Counted from the first letter of the stretch, positions 1-11,705 are shown. The stretch: 64,000 bases of DNA from Halalkalibacter alkaliphilus (GCF_023555415.1 NZ_JAKRYL010000009.1:1-64000), one strand, 5' to 3'. Numbers and translations: made by a program. Notes: generated by a model not told the origin, from the sequence alone.

Positions 1-115
1 AAAATTAAATAAATGACGGGATTTTCTTAAAAATCCCTGAGATATCATGTATCTCTTTTTTCGCTTGGCTTTTGTTCAGTTTTCAAAGAACTAACGTGTC
101 GTTTATAGCGACTTG
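1..115 (-). other. Leader of an rRNA operon (16S gene lies off the left edge)
   Basis: Read on the minus strand, about 70-105 carries the TTCTTTGAAAACTGAAC block typical of Bacillus rRNA leaders and spacers (boxA-like antitermination region). A GC-richer hairpin follows near 14-36 (GGGATTTT / AAAATCCC). No 16S body is inside the window. An rRNA operon just beyond gyrA is the usual bacillar arrangement, so transcription should continue leftward into 16S rRNA. Confidence 0.75.
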
Positions 116-118
116 ATT

Positions 119-147
119 ATCATAACAAAAACAAATTACTAAGTCAA
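119..147 (-). promoter_or_regulatory. rRNA operon promoter P2 (sigma-A)
   Basis: Minus strand: -35 TTGACT at 142-147, 17-nt spacer, -10 TATGAT at 119-124. It lies just upstream of the rRNA leader motif and is the closer of two tandem promoters, as in Bacillus rrn operons. Confidence 0.75.
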
Positions 148-192
148 ATTGTTTTTTTATTAATTTTTCAAATCGTTTTGGCGACAAGAAAT

Positions 193-222
193 AATATACC
201 ACAGTCTTAAAGTTTAATGCAA
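193..222 (-). promoter_or_regulatory. rRNA operon promoter P1 (sigma-A)
   Basis: Minus strand: -35 TTGCAT at 217-222, 18-nt spacer, -10 TATATT at 193-198. It sits between the HD-GYP gene stop and P2. Confidence 0.6.
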
Positions 223-231
223 CTATTATTT

Positions 232-1320
232 TTATGTATTTATAATTTCCTCAATATAGATAGTAGGTATTTTTGTTAATTGTACAATCTCTCCAGTCGC
301 AATCAGTTTAACCATAGGCCTTGTCGATGATTCTTGTTCAAAAAATATAATTTCTGCTTCTTGCCCATTACTTAAGCGAACCTGACTTCCAACCGCTACT
401 AAAACTAAACTTTGAATTAATGTTTGCACAACTTTGATATCAAACTTACCAAATTGCTCTTTTGAAATATCCTCTATTACTTGGAATGGCGATCGCTTAG
501 AACGGTAATAACGTTCCGATGTCATTGCATGATATACATCTGCAACAGCAATAACTTTACTAAACATGTGCAGTTTCTTTGCACCTGCACCTAAAGGGTA
601 CCCACTTTCATCTGGTCTTTCATGATGCTGCAAGACTGCTAATAAGACTGAATCTGAAATTCCCATAACACCTTTTAACATTTTATAACTATGAATAGGG
701 TGTTTTTTTACTTCTTCATATTCAACAGATGTTAAGGGACCTGGTTTCTTTAGAATTGCTGGTGAAATTTTAGCCATTCCGGAATCTGCGAGAACTCCAC
801 TAAATCCAATCTGCAAATACTCCCCTTTTGAGTACTTTAACCTGTAGCCAAGATATACTGATAAAATGCCTACATACACGCTATGATGATAAAAATAATC
901 CTCTTTGTTACTGTAATGATGGAGCTTAAGAAGGTTTTCCGGTTCCTTAATAATCCTCTCAAATAGGGGTATAAATATTTCTCGAACTTTAACGATTCTA
1001 ACTTTTTCGCCAGCTTGCCAGTTTAAAAACAATTGCTTGTATTGTTTCACCGCTTCCAAATATTCGTGAAGGAAATCTTTTTCTGTTTTAGGTTCCTGCG
1101 AAGTTTCAACTGTTTCCTTATCTAACGCTATAGGCTTAAACGTCTCACCACTAGTTAATAACGACTCTACTTCTACTGACTCTATTAAAAATACTTTAAG
1201 AAGTTCAATATGTTCTTCAGTTAACACAGTATTTTTTCTTATCATTGGCAAATCAGTTAATCCCTGAACATCTTTTAATAGAATACAACCTTTTTTTAAT
1301 TGATTTGGTTTCACCTTCAT
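232..1320 (-). CDS. HD-GYP-type protein with a degenerate HD motif
   Basis: 362 aa. I chose the ATG at 1320 over an upstream in-frame start because an AGAGGG ribosome site lies 7 nt before it. Residues about 145-305 form an HD-GYP fold, the family of cyclic-di-GMP phosphodiesterases. His146, KKHP (His208), HHE (232-234), a GYP-like SGYP and VADVYHAM (Asp261) are present. The diagnostic HD doublet is Ala178-Asp179, so one metal ligand is missing and activity may be lost or changed. A C-terminal extension (about 310-362) resembles a small beta domain. An HD-domain gene between gyrA and the first rRNA operon is seen in several Bacillus relatives. No DNA-binding or membrane segment is visible. 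Substrate unknown. Confidence 0.85.
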   Translation of the reverse strand: MKVKPNQLKKGCILLKDVQGLTDLPMIRKNTVLTEEHIELLKVFLIESVEVESLLTSGETFKPIALDKETVETSQEPKTEKDFLHEYLEAVKQYKQLFLNWQAGEKVRIVKVREIFIPLFERIIKEPENLLKLHHYSNKEDYFYHHSVYVGILSVYLGYRLKYSKGEYLQIGFSGVLADSGMAKISPAILKKPGPLTSVEYEEVKKHPIHSYKMLKGVMGISDSVLLAVLQHHERPDESGYPLGAGAKKLHMFSKVIAVADVYHAMTSERYYRSKRSPFQVIEDISKEQFGKFDIKVVQTLIQSLVLVAVGSQVRLSNGQEAEIIFFEQESSTRPMVKLIATGEIVQLTKIPTIYIEEIINT

Positions 1321-1422
1321 GTAGGAACCCTCTTTCTGCTGCAAGCTCTAGTAATATTATACGCGACAAAAAGACCCAAGAAAAGGAAGATTTACGGATT
1401 TGGTAAGAGACCTTTTTAACAT

Positions 1423-1455
1423 AAAAAGACTGCCAGGGAGCTCCCTAACAGTCTC
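1423..1455 (-). terminator. gyrA terminator
   Basis: Minus strand: AGACTG and AGGGAG arms pair with CTCCCT and CAGTCT, followed by a T run, directly after the gyrA stop. Confidence 0.85.
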
Positions 1456-1462
1456 AATTATA

Positions 1463-3994
1463 TTATTCTTCCTCTTCTTCCGTTGCCTCAGCTACATTTT
1501 CTTGCTCTTCTTCAACTGCCTCATTGCCGTCACTTGATTCCGTTTCTTCAACGTCTTCTTCAACGTCCTCATCGTCAATGTCAACTCTAGCAACCGTAGC
1601 TACCTCTTCGCCTTCATTTACTCTGATTAACGTTACGCCTTGCGTATTACGGCCAGTAGTTGAAATGCCATCAACATTCATTCGGATAATAACCCCACTT
1701 GCCGTAATAATCATAATATCATGCTCAGAAGAAACGACTTTCAAAGAGACAAGAGTCCCATTACGCTCAGTAATGTTACATGTTTTTATTCCTTTACCAC
1801 CGCGATTTTGGATACGGTATTCTTCAATTGGAGTTCGTTTTCCATAACCCTTCTCTGTAACGATCAATACTTCATGGCCTTCTTCGATAATATCCATTCC
1901 AACAACATGATCATCTTCAGAAAGGGAAATACCTTTTACTCCAGCTGCCGTTCGACCCATTAGACGAACATCATTTTCAGGGAATCTGATTGACATCCCT
2001 TGTTTTGTACCAATGATTAATTCTTGCTCTCCATCAGTTAGTCGAACACCATGGAGCTCATCATCTTCTCGGAGGTTAATAGCGAACAATCCACCTTTTC
2101 TAATATTAGCAAAAGAAGAAAGTTCAGTACGTTTAGCAACCCCATATTTGGTTAAGAAGAATAAATAAGCATCCTCAGTAAACTCTTCAATAGGTATGAC
2201 TGTACTAATGTACTCACCTTGTTCAATTTGTAAGAGATTTATAATTGGAATCCCTTTTGCTGTACGCCCAAGCTCCGGGATTTCGTATCCTTTTAGACGA
2301 TACACTTTTCCTTTGTTTGTAAAGAAAAGGATCGTGTGGTGAGAACTCGTTGTAAACAAGTGTTGAACAAAGTCGTTATCATTTGTCCCCATCGCTTGAA
2401 TTCCTTTTCCACCACGCCTTTGATTACGGTATGTGGAAATTGGAAGACGTTTAATATATCCATTATGGGAAATCGTAATGGCAATATTAGAACGTGGTAT
2501 TAGATCTTCATCTTCAAAGCTATCTTCACTCATTGAAATTACCGTGCGACGCTCATCATTAAACTTATCCTTTACTTCAGTTAGCTCTTCACGAATAATC
2601 TCTAGTACCTTTTCTTCATCAGCTAAAATTGCCTTTAATTCAGCAATCCGGGCAACTAAATCTTGATATTCACCCTCAATCTTGTCACGCTCTAAACCTG
2701 TTAGACGTTGAAGTCGCATATCTAGAATCGCTTGAGCTTGCTCATAGCTAAGTTCAAAACGTTCCATTAAGCCATTTCTAGCAATTTCCGTTGTTTGTGA
2801 TGCACGGATCAGGCTAATGACTTCATCAAGATGATCTAGTGCTACACGTAACCCTTCTAAAATATGAGCACGCGCTTCTGCTTTACGAAGTTCAAAAGCT
2901 GTACGACGACGGATGACTTCAATTTGGTGATCTAGATAATGTTCAAGACATTCTTTTAAGTTTAAAACTTTTGGCTGGCCGCCCACTAATGCTAATAGAT
3001 TGATTCCAAAGCTAGATTGTAGTGCCGTTTGCTTAAAAAGATTATTGAGTAATACATTGGCATTTACGTCACGTCTTAGTTCTACTACAATCCGCATCCC
3101 TGTACGGTCGGACTCATCACGTAAATCAGTTATACCCTCAATCTTCTTGTCACGAACTAGCTCAGCAATCTTTTCAATTAAACGAGCTTTATTCACTTGG
3201 TACGGAATTTCAGTAAAAATAATTCGCGGCTTACCGTTATGCTCTTCAATACTAGATTTAGCGCGTAATGTAATCGAACCTCTTCCAGTTTGATAAGCTT
3301 TACGAATTCCCGATCGCCCTAGAATCTCTGCTCCTGTTGGGAAATCGGGACCTGGAATATACTCCATTAATTCAGGGATGCTAATGTCACGATCTTTTGA
3401 CAGGGCCAATACACCATCAATGACTTCACCCAATTGGTGAGGAGGGATATTTGTTGCCATCCCTACAGCAATTCCAGATGCGCCGTTAACTAATAGATTA
3501 GGGAATCTTGCAGGAAGAACGATCGGTTCACGTTCACTACCGTCGTAGTTATCTTGATAATCTATCGTATCTTTGTTTATATCACGGACAAGCTCCATGG
3601 AGATCTTTGACATCTTCGCTTCCGTATAACGCATTGCTGCTGCAGAGTCTCCGTCTACAGAACCAAAGTTTCCGTGCCCATCAACTAACATATAGCGGAA
3701 GCTGAAGTCTTGTGCCATACGAACCATCGTTTCATATACGGCAGAGTCACCATGTGGATGGTACTTACCAATTACTTCACCAACAATACGCGCAGACTTT
3801 TTATAAGCTTTATCGGAAGTAATTCCTAATTCATTCATTGCAAATAAAATTCGACGATGTACTGGTTTCAACCCATCACGAACATCAGGAAGGGCACGGC
3901 TGACGATAACGCTCATCGCATAGTCCATAAAGGATGCTTTCATTTCCTGACTAATATTTCTTTCTAACACTCTAGATTGATCTTGCTCAGCCAT
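1463..3994 (-). CDS. gyrA: DNA gyrase subunit A
   Basis: 843 aa, ATG with GGAGG 8 nt upstream. It is the breakage-reunion subunit of gyrase, which introduces negative supercoils with GyrB. The N-terminal winged-helix/tower domains carry the catalytic Tyr123 (MRYTEAK). The quinolone-determining region reads [10 protein letters not shown] with Ser84 and Glu88, the usual susceptible residues. The C-terminal beta-pinwheel contains the GyrA box QRRGGKG near residue 540. A very acidic tail (about 800-843, mostly Glu/Asp) ends the protein. It follows gyrB by 23 nt, so the two form one transcript ending at the strong hairpin after the stop. Confidence 0.98.
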   Translation of the reverse strand: MAEQDQSRVLERNISQEMKASFMDYAMSVIVSRALPDVRDGLKPVHRRILFAMNELGITSDKAYKKSARIVGEVIGKYHPHGDSAVYETMVRMAQDFSFRYMLVDGHGNFGSVDGDSAAAMRYTEAKMSKISMELVRDINKDTIDYQDNYDGSEREPIVLPARFPNLLVNGASGIAVGMATNIPPHQLGEVIDGVLALSKDRDISIPELMEYIPGPDFPTGAEILGRSGIRKAYQTGRGSITLRAKSSIEEHNGKPRIIFTEIPYQVNKARLIEKIAELVRDKKIEGITDLRDESDRTGMRIVVELRRDVNANVLLNNLFKQTALQSSFGINLLALVGGQPKVLNLKECLEHYLDHQIEVIRRRTAFELRKAEARAHILEGLRVALDHLDEVISLIRASQTTEIARNGLMERFELSYEQAQAILDMRLQRLTGLERDKIEGEYQDLVARIAELKAILADEEKVLEIIREELTEVKDKFNDERRTVISMSEDSFEDEDLIPRSNIAITISHNGYIKRLPISTYRNQRRGGKGIQAMGTNDNDFVQHLFTTSSHHTILFFTNKGKVYRLKGYEIPELGRTAKGIPIINLLQIEQGEYISTVIPIEEFTEDAYLFFLTKYGVAKRTELSSFANIRKGGLFAINLREDDELHGVRLTDGEQELIIGTKQGMSIRFPENDVRLMGRTAAGVKGISLSEDDHVVGMDIIEEGHEVLIVTEKGYGKRTPIEEYRIQNRGGKGIKTCNITERNGTLVSLKVVSSEHDIMIITASGVIIRMNVDGISTTGRNTQGVTLIRVNEGEEVATVARVDIDDEDVEEDVEETESSDGNEAVEEEQENVAEATEEEEE

Positions 3995-4017
3995 TACTTA
4001 AACCTCCATCTTCAAGC

Positions 4018-5961
<1,944 letters not shown>

Positions 5962-6088
5962 TCATTATCGATCTAAAGAGGACATAATTGCCTTTTTACA
6001 TCCTGCAAACAATGACCTTACATCTATCAGTGGAGCCATTGCCTAATTCTTATGAACACTCTATTTTAACATTGGATTTAATTAAAAT

Positions 6089-6376
6089 CTATGACGTCTC
6101 ACTGTCTTCATCATGCTCATGGTGGAGATCCATTAATGCTTTGCCTTGAGCTCTTCGATTTAAAGTTAAAGAGGATACCGGGGAATAATATACTTCCTCA
6201 TTGGTTAGAACGATTGACTTAATATAATCAGTTGAAATTACAATTTTCTTTTTTCTCTTTTCTTCTTCTTTTAGATACGTACTTGTAATTTGTGATTGTT
6301 CTTTAACATCACAATTTAATATCGCAATAATATCTTTAGACCTAATTATGACATCTCCACCTAAGTGTATAAACAA
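6089..6376 (-). CDS. remB: Extracellular matrix regulator RemB (YaaB, DUF370)
   Basis: 95 aa. Homologous to B. subtilis YaaB/RemB, a small DUF370 protein related to the matrix-gene activator RemA. The TTG at 6376 is chosen because GAGGCGGTGA lies 5 nt upstream and the product starts MFIHLGGDV like YaaB (MYIHLGDD). A GTG three codons earlier is the alternative. The core has KSIVLTNEEVYYSPVSSLTLNRRAQ, matching the family. The C-terminus is His/Asp/Glu-rich (HHEHDEDSE). It sits 17 nt after recF and ahead of gyrB, the usual position. Confidence 0.9.
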   Translation of the reverse strand: MFIHLGGDVIIRSKDIIAILNCDVKEQSQITSTYLKEEEKRKKKIVISTDYIKSIVLTNEEVYYSPVSSLTLNRRAQGKALMDLHHEHDEDSETS

Positions 6377-6393
6377 ATGTGTCACCGCCTCAT

Positions 6394-7503
6394 TTACTTA
6401 GTGATCGTTCCTTCTGAAACATGGAAAATCGCTGCTTGATTCAATGTTTGTTCATCAATTCCACTCACATTTGTTGTGGTAACAAACGTTTGTACACGAC
6501 CTTGAATCGTTCGAAGAAGATGCGACTGTCTATAATCATCTAATTCAGATAAGACATCATCCAAAAGAAGAATAGGATATTCACCAATTTCTGAATAAAT
6601 CAATTCAATTTCGGCTAATTTAAGGGCAAGCGCGGTCGTTCGTTGTTGACCTTGAGATCCATACGTTTGAACATCTCGCTCATTAATAGAAAAAGCAAGG
6701 TCATCACGATGAGGTCCAAACAAGGTCACTCCTCGTTGAATTTCCCGTTCGCGCAACTCTTGATATGTTTGATAGTATCCATCCTTTATTTTCGACAAAT
6801 CTTTGTCTTCTGATACGTCTGTGGATGAGAGATACCGAATCTCTAATTTTTCTTTTCCTCTACTGACATCATGATGAATTTGCTCTGCCCAAGTTTGCAG
6901 GCGCTTAATAAACCCATATCTTCTTATCGTCACTTCTGCAGCTAACACAATCATTTGATCAGTTAAGATATCTAACATTTCTTTAGAACCTTTACCAAAT
7001 TGCAATGTTTTTAATAAGTGGTTCCGCTGCTTCAACACTTTTTGGTACATGCCTAAATGGTGTAAGTAAACACGACTAATTTGCCCTAGCTCCATATCCA
7101 AAAACCTTCTACGGACTTGCGGACTCCCTTTGACAAGGTTCAAATCTTCAGGTGCAAACATGACAACATTCGCCGCACCAACATACTCACTTAGCTTTTT
7201 CTGTTCAAGCCCGTTGATTTTCCCTTTCTTTCCCTTTACCGATAGGATTAGTTCAATGTCTAACGAGCTTGTTTTTTTAGCTATCTCTCCATGAATTCGC
7301 GCAAATTCTTCGCCCCATCCAATTAACTCTTTATCTTTAGAAGTTCGATGAGATTTAGCAAGAGCTAACACAAAAATTGATTCAAGGATATTGGTTTTCC
7401 CTTGTGCATTCTCCCCTAGAAAGACATTTACTTGTTTATGAAACGATAATTCTACTTTTTTATAGTTGCGGAATTGTCTGAGAGTAAGTTGCTTTATATA
7501 CAA
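6394..7503 (-). CDS. recF: DNA replication and repair protein RecF
   Basis: 369 aa, TTG start with a GGGGGAA ribosome site 7 nt upstream; B. subtilis recF also starts with TTG. An SMC-like ATPase that helps load RecA at gaps and stalled forks. Walker [10 protein letters not shown] (about 30-38), ABC signature [10 protein letters not shown] (about 279-288), Walker [13 protein letters not shown] (about 315-326) and D-loop are present. It is 12 nt downstream of yaaA and co-oriented with remB and gyrBA. Confidence 0.97.
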   Translation of the reverse strand: MYIKQLTLRQFRNYKKVELSFHKQVNVFLGENAQGKTNILESIFVLALAKSHRTSKDKELIGWGEEFARIHGEIAKKTSSLDIELILSVKGKKGKINGLEQKKLSEYVGAANVVMFAPEDLNLVKGSPQVRRRFLDMELGQISRVYLHHLGMYQKVLKQRNHLLKTLQFGKGSKEMLDILTDQMIVLAAEVTIRRYGFIKRLQTWAEQIHHDVSRGKEKLEIRYLSSTDVSEDKDLSKIKDGYYQTYQELREREIQRGVTLFGPHRDDLAFSINERDVQTYGSQGQQRTTALALKLAEIELIYSEIGEYPILLLDDVLSELDDYRQSHLLRTIQGRVQTFVTTTNVSGIDEQTLNQAAIFHVSEGTITK

Positions 7504-7515
7504 AAGCGATTCCCC

Positions 7516-7731
7516 CTATTTCGCAACAATTTGAAATTTCGTTCCATCTTCAAGTGTTACGATGTCGCCTGGTACTAACTTTTTCCCACGGCGATTTTCT
7601 TCTTCGTCGTTTACAAAGACAACATACTCAGAAAGATACCATTTAGCCATACCACCTGTATCAATGATTCCCGCTTCTTTCAGCATTTGCCCCAGTGTTA
7701 TGTAAGCTGTTGAAATGACGATTGAATCCAT
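7516..7731 (-). CDS. yaaA: S4-domain RNA-binding protein YaaA
   Basis: 71 aa, equal to B. subtilis YaaA. A single S4 RNA-binding fold: ITLGQMLKEAG, GMAKWYLSE, VNDEEENRRGKKL and the C-terminal GTKFQIV. It is always next to recF in bacilli and has been linked to ribosome assembly (family knowledge, from memory). The ATG at 7731 follows AGAGTGA by 5 nt; a GTG three codons upstream overlaps that ribosome site and is rejected. Confidence 0.93.
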   Translation of the reverse strand: MDSIVISTAYITLGQMLKEAGIIDTGGMAKWYLSEYVVFVNDEEENRRGKKLVPGDIVTLEDGTKFQIVAK

Positions 7732-7785
7732 GTTTATCACTCTTTCTGTATTAAGATCATTCTTAGCTAGTCATGTAGCAAATCG

Positions 7786-7822
7786 AAGACAGCAATTCAT
7801 ACGTGAGTTGCTGTCTTTTTTC
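7786..7822 (+). terminator. Terminator facing the plus strand in the dnaN-yaaA gap
   Basis: AGACAGCAA (7787-7795) pairs with TTGCTGTCT (7808-7816), with three more inner pairs and a TACG loop. The T run lies on the plus strand, against the direction of all neighbouring genes. It would stop antisense transcription running toward dnaN, or act weakly on the minus strand. Confidence 0.6.
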
Positions 7823-7890
7823 TCGTTCATTTTGTTATTCTTCTTTTATTGTACTAAACGTGCAGGATTTTTGCCAATCCCTCTTATGGA

Positions 7891-9030
7891 TTAATATGTG
7901 CGGACTGGTGAAAACAGATGTAAATAATGGTCATGTTCAATCGGACGAATAACAAACGGACTCATCGCACCTGTAAAAGTAATATTTACATCTTCGCTAT
8001 CAATAACTTTTAACGCATCAATGATATTTTTCCCGTTAAAAGAAATTCGCATATCTTCTCCCTGCATCTCCGTTTCAATATTCTCTGTTACCTTTCCTAC
8101 TTCAGGAGAAATGGAAGTAATCTCAACATTGCCCCCATCTAACGTTTTTAAGTTAATGACGTTATTCTTTCCTTCTCTTGAAAGTAGCAATGCTCGTTCT
8201 AATGTTTGTAAAAATGGTTTTGTTTTTAATTTTAACGATGTTTTTGATTGAGTAGGAATCATACTTTTAGTAACTGGATATTTTCCTTCAAGCAACCTTG
8301 AGAAAAATAGTAAGTTTTTCAATTTGAAAAGAATTTGATTTTCAGTGACAACAACATCAATCAGTTCATTCGTATCATCAATAATTTTACTTAATTCATT
8401 TAAACTCTTTCCAGGAATGACCACATTTGAAAACGACAATGATTCATCATTTTTCTCAATCGTTGCTTTTCTCATAGCTAAACGATGACTATCTGTTGCA
8501 GTACAGATCAACTCACCTTCTTCAGTCTCCAAGTTTACACCTGTCAACACCGGGCGTGTTTCCTGAGTGGACACTGCGAATACAGTTTGTCGAATCATGT
8601 TTTTTAGCATGTCTTGAGGCAAACGGAATAATAAATCCTCCTCAAGTTGCGGCAATCGTGGATACTCTTCTGGATCAAGTCCATTTAAGTTAAAGACAGA
8701 AGAACCTGAGCGGATTGTTGTGGCAAATTGATCTTGAACAATTAATTCAACATTCGTACCAGGTAACTTTTTAACAATTTCAGCGAAAAAACGAGCTTGT
8801 AGGACAATGCTCCCTTTCTCTTCAATTTGAACAATTTCAGATCCATCTTCTTCTTTAGGAATAAATACTTCTATTGATACATCCGAATCACTACCGGTAA
8901 GAGTTAGACCTTCATTACCAGCTACAATTTTTATTCCTGTTAATATAGGAATTGTTGTTCTCGAAGAAACAGCTTTTGCTACATTTTGAACATCATGAAC
9001 GAAACGATCACGATTAATAGAAAACCGCAT
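7891..9030 (-). CDS. dnaN: DNA polymerase III beta subunit (sliding clamp)
   Basis: 379 aa, ATG with AAGGAG about 8 nt upstream. It forms the ring-shaped dimer that tethers the replicative polymerase and binds many repair proteins. Three tandem clamp folds are covered by the full length, starting MRFSINRDRFVHDVQNVAKAVSS and ending FVIRPIEHDHYLHLFSPVRTY as in B. subtilis. It is separated from dnaA by the unwinding module of the origin. Confidence 0.98.
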   Translation of the reverse strand: MRFSINRDRFVHDVQNVAKAVSSRTTIPILTGIKIVAGNEGLTLTGSDSDVSIEVFIPKEEDGSEIVQIEEKGSIVLQARFFAEIVKKLPGTNVELIVQDQFATTIRSGSSVFNLNGLDPEEYPRLPQLEEDLLFRLPQDMLKNMIRQTVFAVSTQETRPVLTGVNLETEEGELICTATDSHRLAMRKATIEKNDESLSFSNVVIPGKSLNELSKIIDDTNELIDVVVTENQILFKLKNLLFFSRLLEGKYPVTKSMIPTQSKTSLKLKTKPFLQTLERALLLSREGKNNVINLKTLDGGNVEITSISPEVGKVTENIETEMQGEDMRISFNGKNIIDALKVIDSEDVNITFTGAMSPFVIRPIEHDHYLHLFSPVRTY

Positions 9031-9070
9031 ATTAAAACTCCTTAATTAATATATTTATGTTTTTAAAAGA

Positions 9071-9110
9071 ATAGTAATAATAGTAATAGGGACTGTGAAT
9101 TTGTGGATAA
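9071..9110. other. oriC basal unwinding module: DnaA-trios and DnaA boxes
   Basis: Between dnaA and dnaN the plus strand reads six uninterrupted trinucleotides TAG TAA TAA TAG TAA TAG (9072-9089), which read 3' to 5' as the [G/A]AT DnaA-trio. A short GC patch (9090-9093) follows, then an imperfect DnaA box (about 9094-9102) and a perfect one, TTATCCACA on the minus strand (9102-9110). On the dnaN side an AT-rich stretch (9031-9070) follows. Order and spacing match the B. subtilis basal unwinding system. This is where DnaA should open the duplex. Confidence 0.85.
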
Positions 9111-9130
9111 CTTGATTTTTAAGTAAAATA

Positions 9131-9169
9131 CCAGCCTGTCCACATGTTAATAACGTGTTGATAGGCTGG
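9131..9169 (-). terminator. dnaA-dnaN intergenic hairpin (probable dnaA terminator)
   Basis: CCAGCCT / AGGCTGG arms close a long imperfect palindrome with TATTTTA on the minus side and TTTGTTTT on the plus side. One arm contains TGTCCACA, a DnaA-box-like sequence with two changes, so it may also contribute to origin binding. Confidence 0.6.
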
Positions 9170-9216
9170 TTTGTTTTATTCACAGTGTTCACAAGTTCTA
9201 TGATCCCTAATACTAA

Positions 9217-10566
9217 TTAATTTCTTAATAAATCCATTAACTCTTGGATTTTTTCTTGTAATTCTTGGTCGCTAGCAAGCAATGTAGAAATCTTTTCATG
9301 TGCGTGGATGACGGTTGTATGATCGCGCCCTCCAAATTCACTACCGATTTTAGGCAATGAAGCATCTGTTAGTTCTCTTGATAAATACATGGCAATTTGC
9401 CTTGGGAAAGCAACCGACTTTGTTCGCTTTTTTGCTTTAAAGTCCTCTAGCTTCACATGATAATGCTCCCCAACTAACTTCTGAATATCAGTTATCGTTA
9501 ATATTTTTGGTTTCGAATTAGGAATAATATCCTTTAATGCTTCTGCAGCTAAATCTGCATTCATATCTTGATTAATAAGAGAAGAATAAGCAACGACGCG
9601 AATTAACGCTCCTTCTAACTCTCTAATATTCGTATCTATTTGATTGGCAATGTAAAGCATGACTTCATTAGGAATATCAAGGTTTTCAGCTTTAGCCTTT
9701 TTTCGTAAGATAGCAATTCTCGTTTCAAGATCAGGAGGTGTAATATCCGTAATCAAGCCCCATTCAAATCGTGAACGTAATCTATCTTCTAGTGTAGGGA
9801 TCTCCTTAGGAGGTCTGTCACTTGAGATGACAATTTGTTTCGATTCTTCATGTAAAGCATTAAAGGTATGGAAGAATTCTTCTTGAGTTTGTTCTTTCCC
9901 AGCTAGGAATTGAATATCATCAATAAGAAGTACATCTACATTTCGATATTTATTTCGAAAATTAACGGCTTTGTTGTCACGGATCGAGTTAATGAATTCA
10001 TTTGTGAATTTTTCTGATGACAAATAAACCACTTTTGCATTTGGATTGTTATCCATTACATAATGACCAATTGCGTGCATCAAATGGGTCTTTCCGAGTC
10101 CGACACCACCATAGATAAAAAGTGGATTGTATGCTTTAGCCGGAGCCTCCGCTACAGCGAGAGAAGCCGCATGGGCAAAACGGTTACCAGACCCAATGAC
10201 AAATGTATCAAACATATATTTATCGTTTAACATCGTTTTGGATGTATTAGCAGTATTGGCTTCTTCCTTTGCTTGCTTTCTTGGTATTGGCTCAGGGATA
10301 AAATCATCTTCCATTTCGTGTTGAGGAATGACGAATTTAGGTTTGAGACGTGTGCCGGTGATTTGTTCAATTGTGTCAGAGGTTAACTCTGCATAATGAT
10401 CTTCAAGCCAGTCACGTGCAAATTCATTAGGTGCAGTAATGATGATCATATCGTTTTGAATATCATTGGCTTTTGTGGCTTTTAGCCATGTTTCAAAACT
10501 AGGCTTACTCACTTTTTTTTCAATTTCAGCAAGGGCCTGTTCCCATAGGTCATGGATGTTCTCCAA
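9217..10566 (-). CDS. dnaA: Chromosomal replication initiator DnaA
   Basis: 449 aa. It binds DnaA boxes, opens oriC and loads helicase. The TTG at 10566 is chosen: GGAGGGGG lies 5 nt upstream and the product begins [18 protein letters not shown], like B. subtilis DnaA. The reading frame stays open 32 codons further upstream, but that segment overlaps the leader hairpin. Domain I is about 1-80, a linker to about 110, the AAA+ domain has Walker [10 protein letters not shown] and Walker [10 protein letters not shown], and domain IV carries the signature [15 protein letters not shown] near the C-terminus. It is flanked on both sides by DnaA boxes, consistent with autoregulation. Confidence 0.98.
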   Translation of the reverse strand: MENIHDLWEQALAEIEKKVSKPSFETWLKATKANDIQNDMIIITAPNEFARDWLEDHYAELTSDTIEQITGTRLKPKFVIPQHEMEDDFIPEPIPRKQAKEEANTANTSKTMLNDKYMFDTFVIGSGNRFAHAASLAVAEAPAKAYNPLFIYGGVGLGKTHLMHAIGHYVMDNNPNAKVVYLSSEKFTNEFINSIRDNKAVNFRNKYRNVDVLLIDDIQFLAGKEQTQEEFFHTFNALHEESKQIVISSDRPPKEIPTLEDRLRSRFEWGLITDITPPDLETRIAILRKKAKAENLDIPNEVMLYIANQIDTNIRELEGALIRVVAYSSLINQDMNADLAAEALKDIIPNSKPKILTITDIQKLVGEHYHVKLEDFKAKKRTKSVAFPRQIAMYLSRELTDASLPKIGSEFGGRDHTTVIHAHEKISTLLASDQELQEKIQELMDLLRN

Positions 10567-10605
10567 AAGTTCCCCCTCCTTCTTTTCTGAATAACGAACG
10601 AACGA

Positions 10606-10640
10606 CCACCAACTTGTCGAACTTTTGTACAAGTTGGTGG
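10606..10640 (-). promoter_or_regulatory. Inverted repeat in the dnaA leader
   Basis: CCACCAACTTGT (10606-10617) and ACAAGTTGGTGG (10629-10640) form a perfect 12-bp inverted repeat with an 11-nt spacer, 39 nt upstream of the dnaA ribosome site. In RNA it would be a stable hairpin without a T run; in DNA it could be an operator for a dimeric regulator. Function unknown. Confidence 0.55.
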
Positions 10641-10728
10641 ATGTGGTCGAATAAATATACATTCACACGTAAATGTGTAAAAATTATAATATAGTAGAAA
10701 AACGTCAAAATGCGAGTTCTAAACAGTT

Positions 10729-10991
10729 TGTGGACAACTAAATTAACAGCGATCAGTAAATGTCCACAAAGTTACCCACAGGTTGTGGACAAAAAATATA
10801 TAGTTTTACTTGTCCACGAGTGAAAACAATTCAATCATAGCAAAAAAATACCTTAACCGCAATGGTTTGTTACATTTATCCACACAACACAGTATCTTGT
10901 GTTCTGTTTTTATCCACAACACAAGATATGTGTGTAACTTGTCGATAAATTCATGGAGAAGTCGAAAGGTGTCAGAAAGTGTTTATCCACA
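10729..10991. other. oriC: DnaA-box cluster upstream of dnaA
   Basis: Three perfect TTATCCACA boxes on the plus strand (10876-10884, 10910-10918, 10983-10991). One-mismatch boxes lie at 10729-10737 and 10784-10792 (TGTGGACAA), 10772-10780 (TTACCCACA) and 10940-10948 (TGTCGATAA). This corresponds to the incA/incB part of the Bacillus bipartite origin. From 10992 to 11300 the DNA is AT-rich with one further weak box (11168-11176) and no gene. Confidence 0.9.
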
Positions 10992-11299
10992 GGTGTGATT
11001 TGGGGAACTTTTGCACATGGTGTTAATAGAATCGGGGTTTTTTATTAGAGTATGATGAAAAGCTGTTTAATATGTTGTTTTATTTGGAATGGTATAGAAT
11101 TTTTTTAGAAAGAGTTATGAGGAGGGGGGGATAAAGTTACATATTGATAATAGATTGCTCTAGAAGATGTGGAAAACTAGGTGGAGTTTTTGTCGAAAGA
11201 GAGAAAAATTATTTTTTTCTATAATATATATTGTTGAAATGACTTCTGGAGGATCCGTAAATTAAAAAGAGTGGTATTTAGAGTCGAGACATGAATTTT

Positions 11300-11483
11300 A
11301 AGTGAGGGCAAAAGGGAAAAGGTCGATCCATTGTATGGAAAGAGTGAATATGATGGTGTGGGTACTCTGCAGATAAGAAGCAGAAGCGAAAAGGAGAAGG
11401 GCGGTCCTATTTGTCATGAAGAGAGCAAGAGTAAGAACGAAAAGGACGGCCGTCCTTTGTTGTTGAGAGAGTAGAAAGGTTGT
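11300..11483. other. Intergenic DNA with decayed hairpin repeats
   Basis: Purine-rich sequence with degenerate copies of the hairpin arm that precedes the three-helix repeat (for example AAGAGTAAGAACGAAAAGGA near 11422). Open frames here on the minus strand follow the repeats and have no ribosome sites, so no gene is called. Confidence 0.5.
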
Positions 11484-11563
11484 GGTGACTTTACACGCCG
11501 TGCGCTTTTTGAGAAGAACACTCAAAAAGCTTAAACCCAGACGGTGGCTCCGCACACCGCTAA
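11484..11563 (-). repeat. Three-helix GGAGCC repeat, copy 1
   Basis: On the minus strand: GCGGTG outer arm, GGAGCC, middle arm ACCGT with ACGGC, inner hairpin AGCTTTTTGAG / CTCAAAAAGC. The right outer arm is decayed (the second GGAGCC reads AAAGTC). Same family as the copies listed below. Confidence 0.75.
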
Positions 11564-11622
11564 GAGTAGATAGAAAAAGGACAAGGGCGGCCTTTCTGCT
11601 ATGAAGAGAGTGAACATAGATT

Positions 11623-11705
11623 GCGGTGGCTCCACGCGCTGCACGCCTAAAGGAGAAGAGCGCTCCTTTAGGCTAAAGACAAAGCAGCGGCTCCGTGAAC
11701 TGCTA
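11623..11705 (-). repeat. Three-helix GGAGCC repeat, copy 2
   Basis: On the minus strand: GCAGT outer arm, GGAGCC, middle helix GCTGC/GCAGC, inner hairpin GCCTAAAGGAG / CTCCTTTAGGC, second GGAGCC, ACCGC. The middle helix differs from other copies by compensating changes. Confidence 0.8.

Noticed and set aside
10567-10662. N-terminal extension of dnaA to 10662
   Set aside because: Lacks similarity to DnaA and overlaps the leader inverted repeat; the TTG at 10566 has a strong ribosome site.
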